64,000 bases of DNA from Bacillus thuringiensis. Its GTDB lineage: Bacteria > Bacillota > Bacilli > Bacillales > Bacillaceae_G. The stretch spans positions 1 through 64,000 of the forward strand of contig NZ_JACYOF010000017.1 in NCBI RefSeq assembly GCF_014932895.1. Reading direction: 5' to 3'. The notes under the pieces were generated by a model, which did not search any database, was not told where the DNA came from, and saw only the letters and a list, made by a program, of their open reading frames with translations. This document shows positions 35,640 to 44,631 of this stretch, piece after piece. Position 1 is the stretch's first letter. Each line of letters opens with the position of its first letter. The translations under genes and the position numbers were made by a program.

Positions 35640-35727
35640 TACAAGTTGTGTGCATTTAGTGCTCTTTTAAATAATTATTTTCATTATGAAGATTTTTAAT
35701 AAAAATTTGCACTATTGTCTTTTTGTT

Positions 35728-35741
35728 TTAAAGCGTTTACA
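35728..35741. promoter_or_regulatory. cre-like site before the amino-acid permease
   Basis: TTAAAGCGTTTACA; its complement TGTAAACGCTTTAA fits TGWAANCGNTNWCA at 13 of 14 positions. Suggests CcpA-mediated catabolite control of the permease. Confidence 0.5.
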
Positions 35742-35777
35742 TCAGGCGGGTTTGTAGAGTGAAAAGGGGGGATTTAT

Positions 35778-37199
35778 ATGATGGATCAAAACCAAGGATT
35801 AAAAAAAGAATTAAAAAGTCGGCACATATTTATGATTGCACTCGGAGGAGTTATTGGTACAGGACTATTTTTAGGATCCGGTTATACAATTCATGAAGCT
35901 GGTCCTGGAGGAGCAATTGTAGCGTATCTTGCTGGTGGATTTGTTATGTATTTAACGATGCTTTGTCTTGGGGAGTTAGCAGTTGCGATGCCCGATGCAG
36001 GATCTTATCAAACGTATGCTACAAAACACATTTCTCCCGCAGCGGGTTTTGTAGTGGGATGGATGTCTTGGTTAAACTGGTCTGCTACGATAGCCATTGA
36101 ATTAATTGCAGTTAGTATTTTAATGAAACGTTGGTTTCCAGATGTACCTTCGTGGATTTGGTGCGTAGTGTTTGCAGTGCTGCTCTTTGCTATTAATGCA
36201 CTATCTTCAAGAAGTTTTGCGGAAGTGGAATTTTGGTTTGCAAGCATTAAAGTAATTACAATTATAGCATTTATTATTTTGGGCGGGGCAGCGATGTTTG
36301 GTTTTTTAGATATGAAAGGAAATGAACCAGCACCGATGCTTTCTAGTTTTACTGATTATGGTGGATTGTTTCCAAATGGATTAACAGCTATTTTAGTTAC
36401 GATGATTGCGGTTAACTTCTCCTTCCAAGGAACAGAGCTAGTTGGTATTGCAGCGGGGGAGAGTGAAAATCCAGAGAAAACTATCCCAAAGGCAATTAAT
36501 AATACAGTTTGGCGCATACTTGTTTTCTTTGTACTATCTATTTTTATCCTTGCGGGATTATTTCCGTGGCAGCAAGCGGGAGTGATAGAAAGTCCATTCG
36601 TAGTTGTATTCGATAAAATTGGTATTCCTTATGCAGCAGATATTATAAATTTTGTTATTATTACAGCGGTACTATCAGTTGCGAATTCAGGGCTATATGC
36701 AACTTCTCGTATGCTATGGTCTATGTCTAATCAAGGAATGATTAGCCCGATTTTTAGTAAGTTATCTAAAAATGGTGTTCCTATTTATGCATTGATTGTA
36801 AGTACAATTGTAAGTTGTCTCTCATTACTATCAGGTATTTATGCGGAAGATACAGTTTATTTATGGCTTCTTTCTATTGCTGGGTTCGGAGCAATATTAG
36901 TTTGGGCATCTATTGCTCTATCTAACTTATTAGCTAGAAGGTCATACATTAAGCAAGGTGGAGATGTTAAGGACTTGAAATTTAAAACACCATTGTATCC
37001 ATTTGTTCCACTTCTTGCTTTAGTATTAAATTTAACAGTAATTGTAGCTATGGCTTTTATTCCAGAACAAAGAATGGCGTTATATTGTGGTATCCCATTT
37101 ATGATAGTTTGTTTACTGTTTTATCGTGCTACAAGAAATAAGAAGATTAAAATAGAACGTATTGAGAAGACGAATACAACAGAGTTAGAAAGTTTATAA
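35778..37199 (+). CDS. Amino-acid permease (APC/AAT family)
   Basis: 473 aa, twelve membrane spans. Family motif MIALGGVIGTGLFLGSGY in TM1, EAGPGGAIVAYLAGG in TM2, and NFSFQGTELVGIAAGESENP in TM6. It imports an amino acid by proton symport; the adjacent RocR-like sigma-54 activator hints at arginine/ornithine/proline-type substrates. ATG codons at 35778 and 35781 both follow AAAAGGGGGG. 138 bp separate it from the lipoyl-like gene, with no terminator in between. Confidence 0.88.
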   Translation: MMDQNQGLKKELKSRHIFMIALGGVIGTGLFLGSGYTIHEAGPGGAIVAYLAGGFVMYLTMLCLGELAVAMPDAGSYQTYATKHISPAAGFVVGWMSWLNWSATIAIELIAVSILMKRWFPDVPSWIWCVVFAVLLFAINALSSRSFAEVEFWFASIKVITIIAFIILGGAAMFGFLDMKGNEPAPMLSSFTDYGGLFPNGLTAILVTMIAVNFSFQGTELVGIAAGESENPEKTIPKAINNTVWRILVFFVLSIFILAGLFPWQQAGVIESPFVVVFDKIGIPYAADIINFVIITAVLSVANSGLYATSRMLWSMSNQGMISPIFSKLSKNGVPIYALIVSTIVSCLSLLSGIYAEDTVYLWLLSIAGFGAILVWASIALSNLLARRSYIKQGGDVKDLKFKTPLYPFVPLLALVLNLTVIVAMAFIPEQRMALYCGIPFMIVCLLFYRATRNKKIKIERIEKTNTTELESL

Positions 37200-37226
37200 T
37201 CATATTTTAAACAAGTACTGTATTTA

Positions 37227-37260
37227 GAGACTGTAAAATTGTAAACAGTCTCTTTTTTTT
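37227..37260 (+). terminator. Terminator after permease
   Basis: GAGACTGT / ACAGTCTC with a run of eight Ts. Confidence 0.85.
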
Positions 37261-37412
37261 GTGAAAATAAAGCTGGAAACATACTACGTATGCAAAGGGG
37301 AATTAGCGATGAATCCATAGGTCTCGCAGTTAGTTGAGTTTACAAAAGTAATTATTGCTTTCATGTATGAATGATGTCATACGAAAAAATAAGAGAATCA
37401 TACATTTTTTGA

Positions 37413-37455
37413 TTGAACTATTCCAGAGGTAAATGTACACAACATCTGAAATAGT
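37413..37455 (-). terminator. Hairpin downstream of HTH-DUF1232 gene
   Basis: GAACTATT...CAGA pairs with TCTG...AATAGTTC; on the minus strand it is followed by AATCAAAAAA, so termination would be weak. Confidence 0.5.
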
Positions 37456-37468
37456 TCTTTATGCTTTC

Positions 37469-38122
37469 CTATGTTTTTCGTTGGACTTTAGCCAATTTTT
37501 CTTTAGCTAATTCAACAGCAATCGCATCATCTAAGTAGCCAATTGGAAAAAGATAATCGGGGATAATGTCTGTTGATAAAATGAAATATAGTAAGGCGCC
37601 GCCAAGAATTGCCCGTTCTTCTTCTGAGATGTTTTCCTTGCAAAACTGTTGATACATATCTGTTAATTGTTCAATGAAAGGACCAGCGCTATCAATTTGT
37701 TCTAGTTTACTTGCAAAACTTTCATGGATACGTTTTTCACCTTCGGTTGTTTTTGCGTAGCGTTCGTAATTTTCAAGCTCTTGCTTGACGCGAGTTGTCG
37801 TGTAATCGAAGTCAAATAAGTTAGAGGACTGTAATGTTTGTTGAATTGTATCAAGAGATGTGTACATATCTGTTCTTTCTTTGTTTATGTGCGGAGAATC
37901 AGGATACATTTCATCAAATAACAATTGGGGCGGAACTTGCAGGCATTCTGCAAATTTCTGTAGGTGTTTCTGTTTCGGTTGTTGTTTTCCATTAATAATT
38001 CTTGAAATTGTCGCAGGATCAATATTTGTAAGTGTTCCTAATTGTCTCATAGATAAGGCGCGTTCTTTTAATAATTTTTTTATTAATGTACCAAGTCGAT
38101 CATTTGGAGTTTCATTAGACAT
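37469..38122 (-). CDS. XRE-type HTH regulator fused to DUF1232
   Basis: 217 aa from ATG 38122 (AAAAAGGAGTG upstream; more distal starts cross the divergent promoter). An N-terminal HTH (MRQLGTLTNIDPATISRIINGKQQP) is followed by a helical linker. A C-terminal DUF1232 segment carries the family signature LYFILSTDIIPDYLFPIGYLDDAIAV. The combination suggests a regulator that senses something at the membrane; DUF1232 function is unknown. Divergent from ytaF with a 137-bp shared promoter region. Confidence 0.82.
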   Translation of the reverse strand: MSNETPNDRLGTLIKKLLKERALSMRQLGTLTNIDPATISRIINGKQQPKQKHLQKFAECLQVPPQLLFDEMYPDSPHINKERTDMYTSLDTIQQTLQSSNLFDFDYTTTRVKQELENYERYAKTTEGEKRIHESFASKLEQIDSAGPFIEQLTDMYQQFCKENISEEERAILGGALLYFILSTDIIPDYLFPIGYLDDAIAVELAKEKLAKVQRKT

Positions 38123-38259
38123 AGTATAGGCACTCCTTTTTCGAATTTTATTGTTGAAAAAATGTTGAGTGTTTATTACAAGTATATGAAACGGACAGGC
38201 ACAGTTGCTCAACATTTTCATAATATGCATGGAAAAGTGAGAAAAGGAGTGACTGTGCA

Positions 38260-38871
38260 ATGAGTACAGCAGGTTTATTATCAATTTTATTAATCGGAAT
38301 TGCTTCTAATTTAGATAATGCGGGTGTAGGAATTGCTTACGGTATTCGTAAAATCCGGATTTCATGGTTTAATAACTTTGTCATTGCATTTTTTGGTTTT
38401 TTATTTACTTTATTAGCTGGATTTTTTGGGAATTGGATTGCATTGTTTATTTCAGATTTTACGGCAAATCTTATCGGAGCAGCTGTGTTGGGGATAATTG
38501 GTGTGTTTATTTTATGTCAGCCATTTTTCAGTAAAAAAGAAACAGTAGAAAATAAAGATGATGGTGTACTTATGGGGATTTTACGCGATCCAGAAAAAGC
38601 GGATTTTGATGGTTCTAAAACAATTAGTTTTTCAGAGGCTCTTGTATTGGGAGTTGCATTGTCAATCAATAACATTGCGGGTGGATTTGATGCGGGAGTA
38701 ACAAATTTAAACCTTTGGCTTACAGCAATTATTTCTGGTATCTTTAGTTTCATTTGTGTTAGAGGCTTTGCGTATGTTGGTAAAAGATTTTTAGCTGAAT
38801 ACTTAGGAAAATGGGCGACAGTTATTGCAGGGGTGTTATTAATTCTTATTGGAATAGATCAACTATTATAA
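38260..38871 (+). CDS. ytaF: Sporulation membrane protein YtaF (MntP-like fold)
   Basis: 203 aa, about six membrane spans in two repeats (SNLDNAGVGIAYGIRKIRIS; SINNIAGGFDAGVTNLN). Family relatives include the Mn2+ exporter MntP, so metal efflux in the mother cell or forespore is plausible; direct function is not established. Start ATG with AAAAGGAGTG upstream. No Shine-Dalgarno-quality start further upstream. Confidence 0.85.
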   Translation: MSTAGLLSILLIGIASNLDNAGVGIAYGIRKIRISWFNNFVIAFFGFLFTLLAGFFGNWIALFISDFTANLIGAAVLGIIGVFILCQPFFSKKETVENKDDGVLMGILRDPEKADFDGSKTISFSEALVLGVALSINNIAGGFDAGVTNLNLWLTAIISGIFSFICVRGFAYVGKRFLAEYLGKWATVIAGVLLILIGIDQLL

Positions 38872-38986
38872 GAAAAGTAAAAAGCAATATTCGAGTATTT
38901 CCTTGGAAATACATCAAAGGGCTGCATATATCGACAGTAGTTTTTGCATACTAATTATTGAACGTTTTAATGAAAGGAGAATCTAT

Positions 38987-39145
38987 ATGGGACGTGGAAA
39001 AGCATTTGATCATAAGAAAAAAGGGCATGATCATAAGCCTCCTAAAGGTGCTTTCATTCATAAAGATGTAAATGAACATACTTTAGAAGAAGAAGAGCTA
39101 CCTGTTAATATTGAAACGTATAAAAATAGCTTGAAAAAACATTAA
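38987..39145 (+). CDS. Small His/Lys-rich protein
   Basis: 52 aa from ATG 38987 (AAAGGAGA 8 nt upstream). The N-terminal half is His/Lys-rich (AFDHKKKGHDHKPPKG), the C-terminal half acidic (NEHTLEEEELPVNIETYKN). No family recognised. It lies 115 nt after ytaF and may share its transcript. The His-rich head could bind metal, but that is speculation. Confidence 0.65.
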   Translation: MGRGKAFDHKKKGHDHKPPKGAFIHKDVNEHTLEEEELPVNIETYKNSLKKH

Positions 39146-39172
39146 AAGCACCTACATAGGTGCTTTTTAGCG
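39146..39172. terminator. Bidirectional terminator
   Basis: AAAAGCACCTA / TAGGTGCTTTT between two convergent genes. Confidence 0.85.
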
Positions 39173-39508
39173 TATATCTTCAATTAGTTGTTCAGATTCT
39201 TCGTGCATGCTGTATTCACTTAACACTTGAATACAAAGCCATTTTAGCTCTTCAATACTATGCTCAAGTTCTTCAGGAAGCACTTGGTGAATGTCTTCAA
39301 GTCCCATTCCGAAATGAATAAGTTCTAATACTTGATCATCGATGTTCCGATCCATTAATAGTTCAAGCACTTCTAAATTGAATATGTATCGGTGTGCTTC
39401 ATCGAGTGAAACAACCTTTAGCTTCAAACTTTCTACAATACTCAATATAAAAAGAAGAATTGTTTTTTCAAGAACAGGTTGTTTCGCCATTTGAAATATA
39501 AGTTTCAT
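39167..39508 (-). CDS. Hypothetical helical protein (113 aa)
   Basis: Leu/Glu-rich, almost all alpha-helical (VLELLMDRNIDDQVLELIHF, LEHSIEELKWLCIQVLSEYS). No transmembrane segment is convincing despite the hydrophobic N-terminus. ATG at 39506-39508 follows a GGAGGTGTAAAG-type Shine-Dalgarno on the minus strand. Unrecognised family; a short DUF found in bacilli is likely. Convergent with the His/Lys-rich gene. Confidence 0.7.
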   Translation of the reverse strand: MKLIFQMAKQPVLEKTILLFILSIVESLKLKVVSLDEAHRYIFNLEVLELLMDRNIDDQVLELIHFGMGLEDIHQVLPEELEHSIEELKWLCIQVLSEYSMHEESEQLIEDIR

Positions 39509-39569
39509 CCTTTACACCTCCACATATAGCGCTAGGTTGTACTATATTATTCAGGAGGGGGGAGCAAAT

Positions 39570-39650
39570 ATGCATAATAAAGAGAAACTTTCATCACTGT
39601 TTTTTTGTACTGTATTGATGCCTGACGGAACTAGATTTTTCGTGACATAA
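39570..39650 (+). CDS. Possible 26-aa micro-protein with a very strong Shine-Dalgarno
   Basis: ATG 39570 is preceded by AGGAGGGGGGAG at 39553-39564. Codons run to TAA 39648 (ends VLMPDGTRFFVT). Bases 39577-39599 resemble a decayed bcr1 end (ATAAAG-GAAACTTT-ATCA-TG with three changes), so the coding sequence may be partly derived from the repeat. Only the ribosome-binding site supports it. Confidence 0.4.
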   Translation: MHNKEKLSSLFFCTVLMPDGTRFFVT

Positions 39651-39653
39651 AAA

Positions 39654-39674
39654 ATCCTGCTAATATAGCAGGAT
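39654..39674. terminator. Hairpin downstream of glsA
   Basis: ATCCTGCT / AGCAGGAT with 5-nt loop; TTTTT follows on the minus strand. Confidence 0.75.
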
Positions 39675-39684
39675 AACTTCCTAA

Positions 39685-40614
39685 TTAAAATATACTCCAA
39701 CCTTCTTGAGCAGAAAGGAGTTCAAGAATTTTAAAACCAGCGATACTATTTCCATTTGCATCTAAAGCCGGTCCGAAAATGCCGATTCCCATTTCGCCTT
39801 TTACGCAGCCGAAAATGCCACCCGCTACACCACTTTTTGCAGGGATTCCAACACGAATTGCAAATTCACCAGATTCGTTATACATACCGCACGTAACCAT
39901 AAACGTTTTACAAATTTTCGTAATATGTTTAGGGATAATTTGTTTTTTCTTATATGGATCATATCCATCCATTGCAAAAATTAAGCCAATACGTGCTAAA
40001 TCGATACAGTTTACTTCAACTGCACATTGACGAGTGTATAAATCCATAAGTTCCTCAATGTCACAATCGATAATTCCGTTTTGTTTCATATAGTAACAAA
40101 GTGAACGGTTTAAGTAAGCTGTCTCTAATTCTGAATTGGCAACTTTTGAAGAATAATTAATAGTAGGATTATCTGTTATTTCACGTACAAAATGAAGAAT
40201 ACGCTCCATTTTTTCTTCATTATCTTTTCCTGCTAACATGCTTGTAATAGCTAGTGCTCCTGCATTAATCATTGGATTAAGCGGTTTGGAAGGACTTGTC
40301 GTTTCTAACTTAATAATAGAATTAAATGGATCACCAGTTGGTTCCATTCCAACTTTAGAAAATACATATTCTTCACCACGATCTAAAAGTGCAAGTGCAA
40401 GTGTGATTACTTTGGAAATACTTTGAAGAGTAAATAGTGTTTGTGAGTTGCCAGCATGGATATATTCAGTTTCTTTATGGAAAATGGCAATCCCTAAATC
40501 ATCTGGATTTGCATTTCCTAGTTCGGGGATATAAGTAGCAAGTTTTCCTTTTTTCGTATATGGTTTTACTTGTTCTAACAACTGTTGTAAGTTGTTTGTT
40601 TCAATGCACTGCAT
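39685..40614 (-). CDS. glsA: Glutaminase A
   Basis: 309 aa. The beta-lactamase-like glutaminase fold has the SxxK nucleophile QSISKV (Ser65, Lys68). Other signatures: [21 protein letters not shown], and [20 protein letters not shown] near the C-terminus. Hydrolyses L-glutamine to glutamate and ammonia; in bacteria it also contributes to acid tolerance. ATG with AGGAGCG upstream. Monocistronic. Confidence 0.94.
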   Translation of the reverse strand: MQCIETNNLQQLLEQVKPYTKKGKLATYIPELGNANPDDLGIAIFHKETEYIHAGNSQTLFTLQSISKVITLALALLDRGEEYVFSKVGMEPTGDPFNSIIKLETTSPSKPLNPMINAGALAITSMLAGKDNEEKMERILHFVREITDNPTINYSSKVANSELETAYLNRSLCYYMKQNGIIDCDIEELMDLYTRQCAVEVNCIDLARIGLIFAMDGYDPYKKKQIIPKHITKICKTFMVTCGMYNESGEFAIRVGIPAKSGVAGGIFGCVKGEMGIGIFGPALDANGNSIAGFKILELLSAQEGWSIF

Positions 40615-40937
40615 AGTACCAACGCTCCTATTTCGAATTAACTAAGTTTACTTTTCCCGATATGCTCGGAAATAAATAATAACATGAAAAAGTGGAATGA
40701 TAAAACGAAAGTTATCTGTGCTATAATAAGTTTTTTTGCTTGTATATTTTGTAGTTAGTAAGGAGAATTTTCCTTTTATATAACAGTTTGGAAATGGAAA
40801 ACTTATACATAAAAAGTTTGGAAATAAAAACTACACATCTATACAACTATATGTTATTATGGTTATGTAATAGAAAGCGTTTTCTAAAGCATGATTATAA
40901 TGATAACGATTTCACAAATTTGATAGGGGGAATTAAA
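40615..40937 (+). promoter_or_regulatory. nagP-like leader: cre over -35, TATAAT, two small repeated hairpins
   Basis: TAGAAAGCGTTTTCTA (40871-40886) is a near-palindromic cre site overlapping where the -35 of TATAAT (40896-40901) would be, so CcpA should repress. Upstream, AGTTTGGAAAT...AAAACT occurs twice (40785-40803 and 40815-40832), each able to form AGTTT/AAACT mini-hairpins. No gene seen here. Confidence 0.6.
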
Positions 40938-42440
40938 ATGTTGCAGTTTTTACAACGTATTGGTAAAGCGTTAATGCTTCCAATCGCCGTGCTACCAGCA
41001 GCAGGATTATTGCTTCGTTTAGGGCAACCAGATGTATTCGATATTCCTGTTATGGCACAGGCCGGTGCAGCTGTTTTTGATAATTTAGCACTTATTTTTG
41101 CAATTGGTATTGCAATCGGTCTTTCAGTTGATGGTAGTGGTGCCGCAGGTCTTGCCGGTGCAATTGGTTATCTGGTTATGAAAAACAGTATTGATGCACT
41201 TAGTAAGGGATACTCTACTGTAGAATTACAAGATAAATTAGGTAAAGTTCAAGATTTAATAGGTAATAGCGCAAATGTAGATCCATCTAAGCTTGCCGAT
41301 ACAATGACACAAGTATCTAAGGCAGCTGAATTATCGACTAAAGTGGATATGAAAGTTTTAGGTGGTATTATTGTCGGTGTTATAGCAGGGTTCCTTTATA
41401 ATAAATTCCATAAAATTAAACTTCCAGAATGGTTAGGGTTCTTTGCTGGAAAACGTTTCGTTCCGATTGTTACATCGGTTGTGATGCTAATATTAGGAAT
41501 TCTATTTGCACAAATTTGGCCAGCAATTCAAAATGGCATCGATGCATTAGCTCATGGAATTGTTAATTTAGGTGCAATTGGTTCAGGTCTATTCGGTCTA
41601 TTAAACCGTCTATTAATCCCAATTGGCTTACACCACGTAATGAACACATACTTCTGGTTCGTATTTGGTGACTTCACAAATGCAGCAGGTAATGTTGTAA
41701 ATGGTGATATCGCTCGTTTCCTTGCAGGGGATAAAACAGCAGGTATGTTTATGACTGGTTTCTTCCCAGTTATGATGTTCGGTCTACCGGCAGCATGTTT
41801 CGCAATGATTGCAGCTGCTAAACCAGAAAAACGTAAAATGGTTACAGGTATGTTAGGTGGTCTAGCATTAACTTCATTCTTAACTGGTATTACAGAACCT
41901 ATTGAATTCTCATTCATGTTCTTATCACCATTATTATATGGTATTCATGCCGTGTTAACAGGTATTTCTTTGTTCGTAACAACATCACTTGGCATTCACG
42001 ATGGTTTCACATTTAGTGCCGGTGCAATTGATTACGTCTTAAACTTTGGTATTGCAACAAAACCAGTGTTACTAGCAGCAATCGGTTTAATTTACGCAGC
42101 AATTTACTTTGTAGTATTCTACTTCTTAATTAAGAAGTTTGACTTGAAAACTCCAGGCCGTGAAGATGACGATGAGTTAACTGAAGAGGGTGATGCACCA
42201 GTTGCAGGTTCGATTGGTGAAACTTACGTAGCGGCTTTAGGCGGGAAAGACAACTTAACAGTTATTGATAACTGTGCAACACGTCTACGCTTACAAGTTA
42301 AAGATGCTGGTCAAGTGAACGAAGCAGCATTAAAACGTGCTGGTGCAAAAGGTGTTATGAAATTAAGTGACACAAGTGTACAAGTTATCGTAGGTACAAA
42401 TGTTGAATCTGTTGCCGATGATATGAAAAAACACGTGTAA
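40938..42440 (+). CDS. nagP: PTS N-acetylglucosamine-type transporter, EIICB
   Basis: 500 aa from ATG 40938 (AGGGGGGAA upstream); a more distal in-frame ATG at 40788 precedes the promoter. The EIIC domain (residues 1-400) opens LQFLQRIGKALMLPIAVLPA and contains GITEPIEFSFMFLSPLLYGI. The EIIB domain (about 425-500) has phospho-Cys446 in IDNCATRLRL. It imports and phosphorylates GlcNAc (or a closely related sugar) using EIIA/HPr in trans; no EIIA domain is present. Sugar assignment is by family resemblance. Confidence 0.88.
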   Translation: MLQFLQRIGKALMLPIAVLPAAGLLLRLGQPDVFDIPVMAQAGAAVFDNLALIFAIGIAIGLSVDGSGAAGLAGAIGYLVMKNSIDALSKGYSTVELQDKLGKVQDLIGNSANVDPSKLADTMTQVSKAAELSTKVDMKVLGGIIVGVIAGFLYNKFHKIKLPEWLGFFAGKRFVPIVTSVVMLILGILFAQIWPAIQNGIDALAHGIVNLGAIGSGLFGLLNRLLIPIGLHHVMNTYFWFVFGDFTNAAGNVVNGDIARFLAGDKTAGMFMTGFFPVMMFGLPAACFAMIAAAKPEKRKMVTGMLGGLALTSFLTGITEPIEFSFMFLSPLLYGIHAVLTGISLFVTTSLGIHDGFTFSAGAIDYVLNFGIATKPVLLAAIGLIYAAIYFVVFYFLIKKFDLKTPGREDDDELTEEGDAPVAGSIGETYVAALGGKDNLTVIDNCATRLRLQVKDAGQVNEAALKRAGAKGVMKLSDTSVQVIVGTNVESVADDMKKHV

Positions 42441-42451
42441 ATAATTAGATA

Positions 42452-42513
42452 AGAGGATATCCGAAAAAATTGATAACATCAGTTTTTTAAAGGATATCCT
42501 CTTTTTTTTATGT
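42452..42513 (+). terminator. Terminator after nagP
   Basis: AGAGGATATCC / GGATATCCTCT with a long loop and eight Ts. Confidence 0.8.
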
Positions 42514-42705
42514 TGAAAATTTAACGGGAATCTTACTTTTGTAAATTTTCTTTTTCTTTTTCATACATATAGGTTGGTAATATGTTTAGTGCGTGATAAA
42601 GTAGGGATGACATAGAATGGAATGTCCATAATCTACGGCAAAGATTTAAATTAAATCTCGAGTAGAGGAAGTAAATTATTGGTGAATAAGGGGAAAAAGG
42701 CAATT

Positions 42706-43944
42706 ATGGATCAGGAAAAAAATAATGCGAATGGAAAATCACGTCGGCCGATTGTATACATAAAAAGAACAATCATTCTCGTCTTACTAGTTTCACTTGT
42801 ATATTTCATGTATACCAAAATTGTTGCGCATAATAAGAAAGAGGAAACTTTAAAAGCGGCAGCAGAAATGAAAAAACAAGAAGAGCTAAAAAAGAAAGAA
42901 GAAAAAAAGAAGCAAGAAGCACAAAAACAAAAAGAGCAGGAAGAACAAGCGAAGCAGGCCCGAGTTATAGAGCCGCCTGAAGGACCACCTCAAGAAATTA
43001 ATGAAAACGCTCAATTGGATCAATATTTACAGAGCATAGGATTTAGTGGGACAGCTGTTATTGCCAAGAATGGGAAAGTTCTTTTGAATAAAGGATACGG
43101 TATGGCAAATAAAGAGAAGAAAGTACCGAATAATTCAGAGACGACTTTTTATATTGGTTCTATTTCAAAAGCGTTTGTAGCAACTGCTATTATGCAATTA
43201 AAAGATCAAAATAAGTTACAAGTAGAGGATACGGTCGCAAAGTATATTCCAGACTTTCCTCAAGGTAATAGTATTCAGCTAAAGCATCTATTAACACATA
43301 CATCAGGAATTCCAGAATATGAGCAGGGAACAGAGGATATTTCTCATGAAGAATTGATTAAACGAATAGGAAACCAAAAGCGTATTGGGAGTCCAGGAGG
43401 GAAATGGAAGTATTCTGATTCAAACTACTCTATACTTGCCTACATTGCCGAAAAGGTAAGCGGCCAACCGTTAGAAGAGTATATTAAACAACATATTTTT
43501 GCTACTGCGGGCATGGAACATTCTGGTTTTGGTAAAGCGTTAGAACAAACACGATTCCCATCAACGGGCTATAAAATAGTAAATAACAATATGACAACCC
43601 CTAATATTCCGAGCATGTCACAACTATATGGTTGTGGTGATATATATACAAGTGCGCATGATTTATATTTATTTAATGAAGCGCTATTTTCTGGAAAATT
43701 AATTTCAAAAGAGAGTTACAATCAAATGTTTACAGCTGTGAAAAAGGATTACGGATTTGGATGGTATGTAGACCCAGGAAGCTATTCGAATCACGGTGTA
43801 ATGCCAGGGTGGAATTGTTTAAATGGATTTAGTAAAAATGGTAGTGTATATGTTGTTTTATTGTCTAACATTCAAAACAACATTAAGTCATTTGGTAAAG
43901 TGAATAACGACATTTATACGATGTTACGAAATATTGAAGTGTAA
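42706..43944 (+). CDS. Membrane-anchored serine hydrolase, class C beta-lactamase fold
   Basis: 412 aa from ATG 42706 (AAAAAGG 6 nt upstream; GTG 42682 is an alternative). An N-terminal basic stretch and one TM helix (TIILVLLVSLVYFMY) place the protein outside. A 50-residue Lys/Glu/Gln coiled coil forms a stalk. The catalytic domain has SxxK in GSISKAFVA, LLTHTSGIPEYE, and YSDSNYS in the Tyr-x-Asn position. Likely a DD-peptidase or esterase-like penicillin-binding protein; true beta-lactamase activity is not implied. Confidence 0.85.
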   Translation: MDQEKNNANGKSRRPIVYIKRTIILVLLVSLVYFMYTKIVAHNKKEETLKAAAEMKKQEELKKKEEKKKQEAQKQKEQEEQAKQARVIEPPEGPPQEINENAQLDQYLQSIGFSGTAVIAKNGKVLLNKGYGMANKEKKVPNNSETTFYIGSISKAFVATAIMQLKDQNKLQVEDTVAKYIPDFPQGNSIQLKHLLTHTSGIPEYEQGTEDISHEELIKRIGNQKRIGSPGGKWKYSDSNYSILAYIAEKVSGQPLEEYIKQHIFATAGMEHSGFGKALEQTRFPSTGYKIVNNNMTTPNIPSMSQLYGCGDIYTSAHDLYLFNEALFSGKLISKESYNQMFTAVKKDYGFGWYVDPGSYSNHGVMPGWNCLNGFSKNGSVYVVLLSNIQNNIKSFGKVNNDIYTMLRNIEV

Positions 43945-44046
43945 AAGGCATCCCTATTTGAAATAGATTGGCGGGATGGATCGCATATTGATGTGAAAGA
44001 AGATAGTATTCCATTAGAAGCTGCCATAATTACAATTAAAAATTAA
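43945..44046 (+). pseudogene. In-frame coding-like tail after the hydrolase stop
   Basis: Following TAA 43942 the same frame continues for 33 codons to TAA 44044, including DWRDGSHIDVKEDSIPLEAA and ITIKN. No Shine-Dalgarno or start codon. Possibly the 3' remnant of a deleted gene; chance remains possible. Confidence 0.3.
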
Positions 44047-44051
44047 AAGGT

Positions 44052-44088
44052 AAAAAAGATAGATGGAACACCATCTATCTTTTTTTAT
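44052..44088 (+). terminator. Terminator
   Basis: AAAAAAGATAGATGG / CCATCTATCTTTTTT, 15-bp perfect stem. Confidence 0.9.
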
Positions 44089-44213
44089 GTTCTGAAACAA
44101 GTATTTCTTTTGGAAAATGTATGCCTTACCTATCACAAAAAAAGCCTGCTTTGTATACATTAAGATGTATGGATGTATTTTTTATATTTTAAAAATAATA
44201 GGAGGAGAAGCGT

Positions 44214-44615
44214 ATGTGTCTGTTCAGAAAATATTGGCATAAATTATCCAGATTGTTTAATAGACAATTAGATTATTTTTTAGATAACAAGTTACTGCCT
44301 GCTGTGGAAAGACTTTTATTTTCTCAAAACTTTGCAAGGTTTATTCAAAGAAATTCTAAGCAAGCTACGGAGGAATTTATTGAATCAAGTCAATTTCAAT
44401 CTATTATTTGTAATATTTTAAAAGAATGTAATACATCACCGTTTAAAGAAATCGCAAAGCAATATCTAGGTAAAAACGTTGAAATTACTGTGACGGTTGG
44501 GCAGTTAACAGGTGTTATTGTAGCAGTTGGTGATGATTTCTTAACACTGCAAGAAGGAATAGGAGCTGAAGTTTTATTACCATTTACAAGTATTATATCA
44601 ATTAAAGAAGCGTAA
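44214..44615 (+). CDS. Small protein with C-terminal Sm-like (DUF2642/YuzF-type) domain
   Basis: 133 aa. A helical, basic N-terminal region (residues 1-80) is followed by an Sm-like beta barrel (YLGKNVEITVTVGQLTGVIVAVGDDFLTLQEG). ATG with AGGAGGAG upstream. DUF2642-type proteins are often spore-associated in bacilli. It starts a run of closely spaced genes (16 nt to the next) leading into the glycosyltransferase operon, which suggests a shared transcript and a spore- or surface-related role. Confidence 0.65.
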   Translation: MCLFRKYWHKLSRLFNRQLDYFLDNKLLPAVERLLFSQNFARFIQRNSKQATEEFIESSQFQSIICNILKECNTSPFKEIAKQYLGKNVEITVTVGQLTGVIVAVGDDFLTLQEGIGAEVLLPFTSIISIKEA

Positions 44616-44631
44616 GAAAGGAGACTTATAT

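Noticed and set aside
42706-43944. Antibiotic-resistance beta-lactamase
   Set aside because: Membrane anchor, coiled-coil stalk and YSD/YSN-type motif fit DD-peptidase/esterase-like proteins of the class C fold rather than a resistance enzyme.
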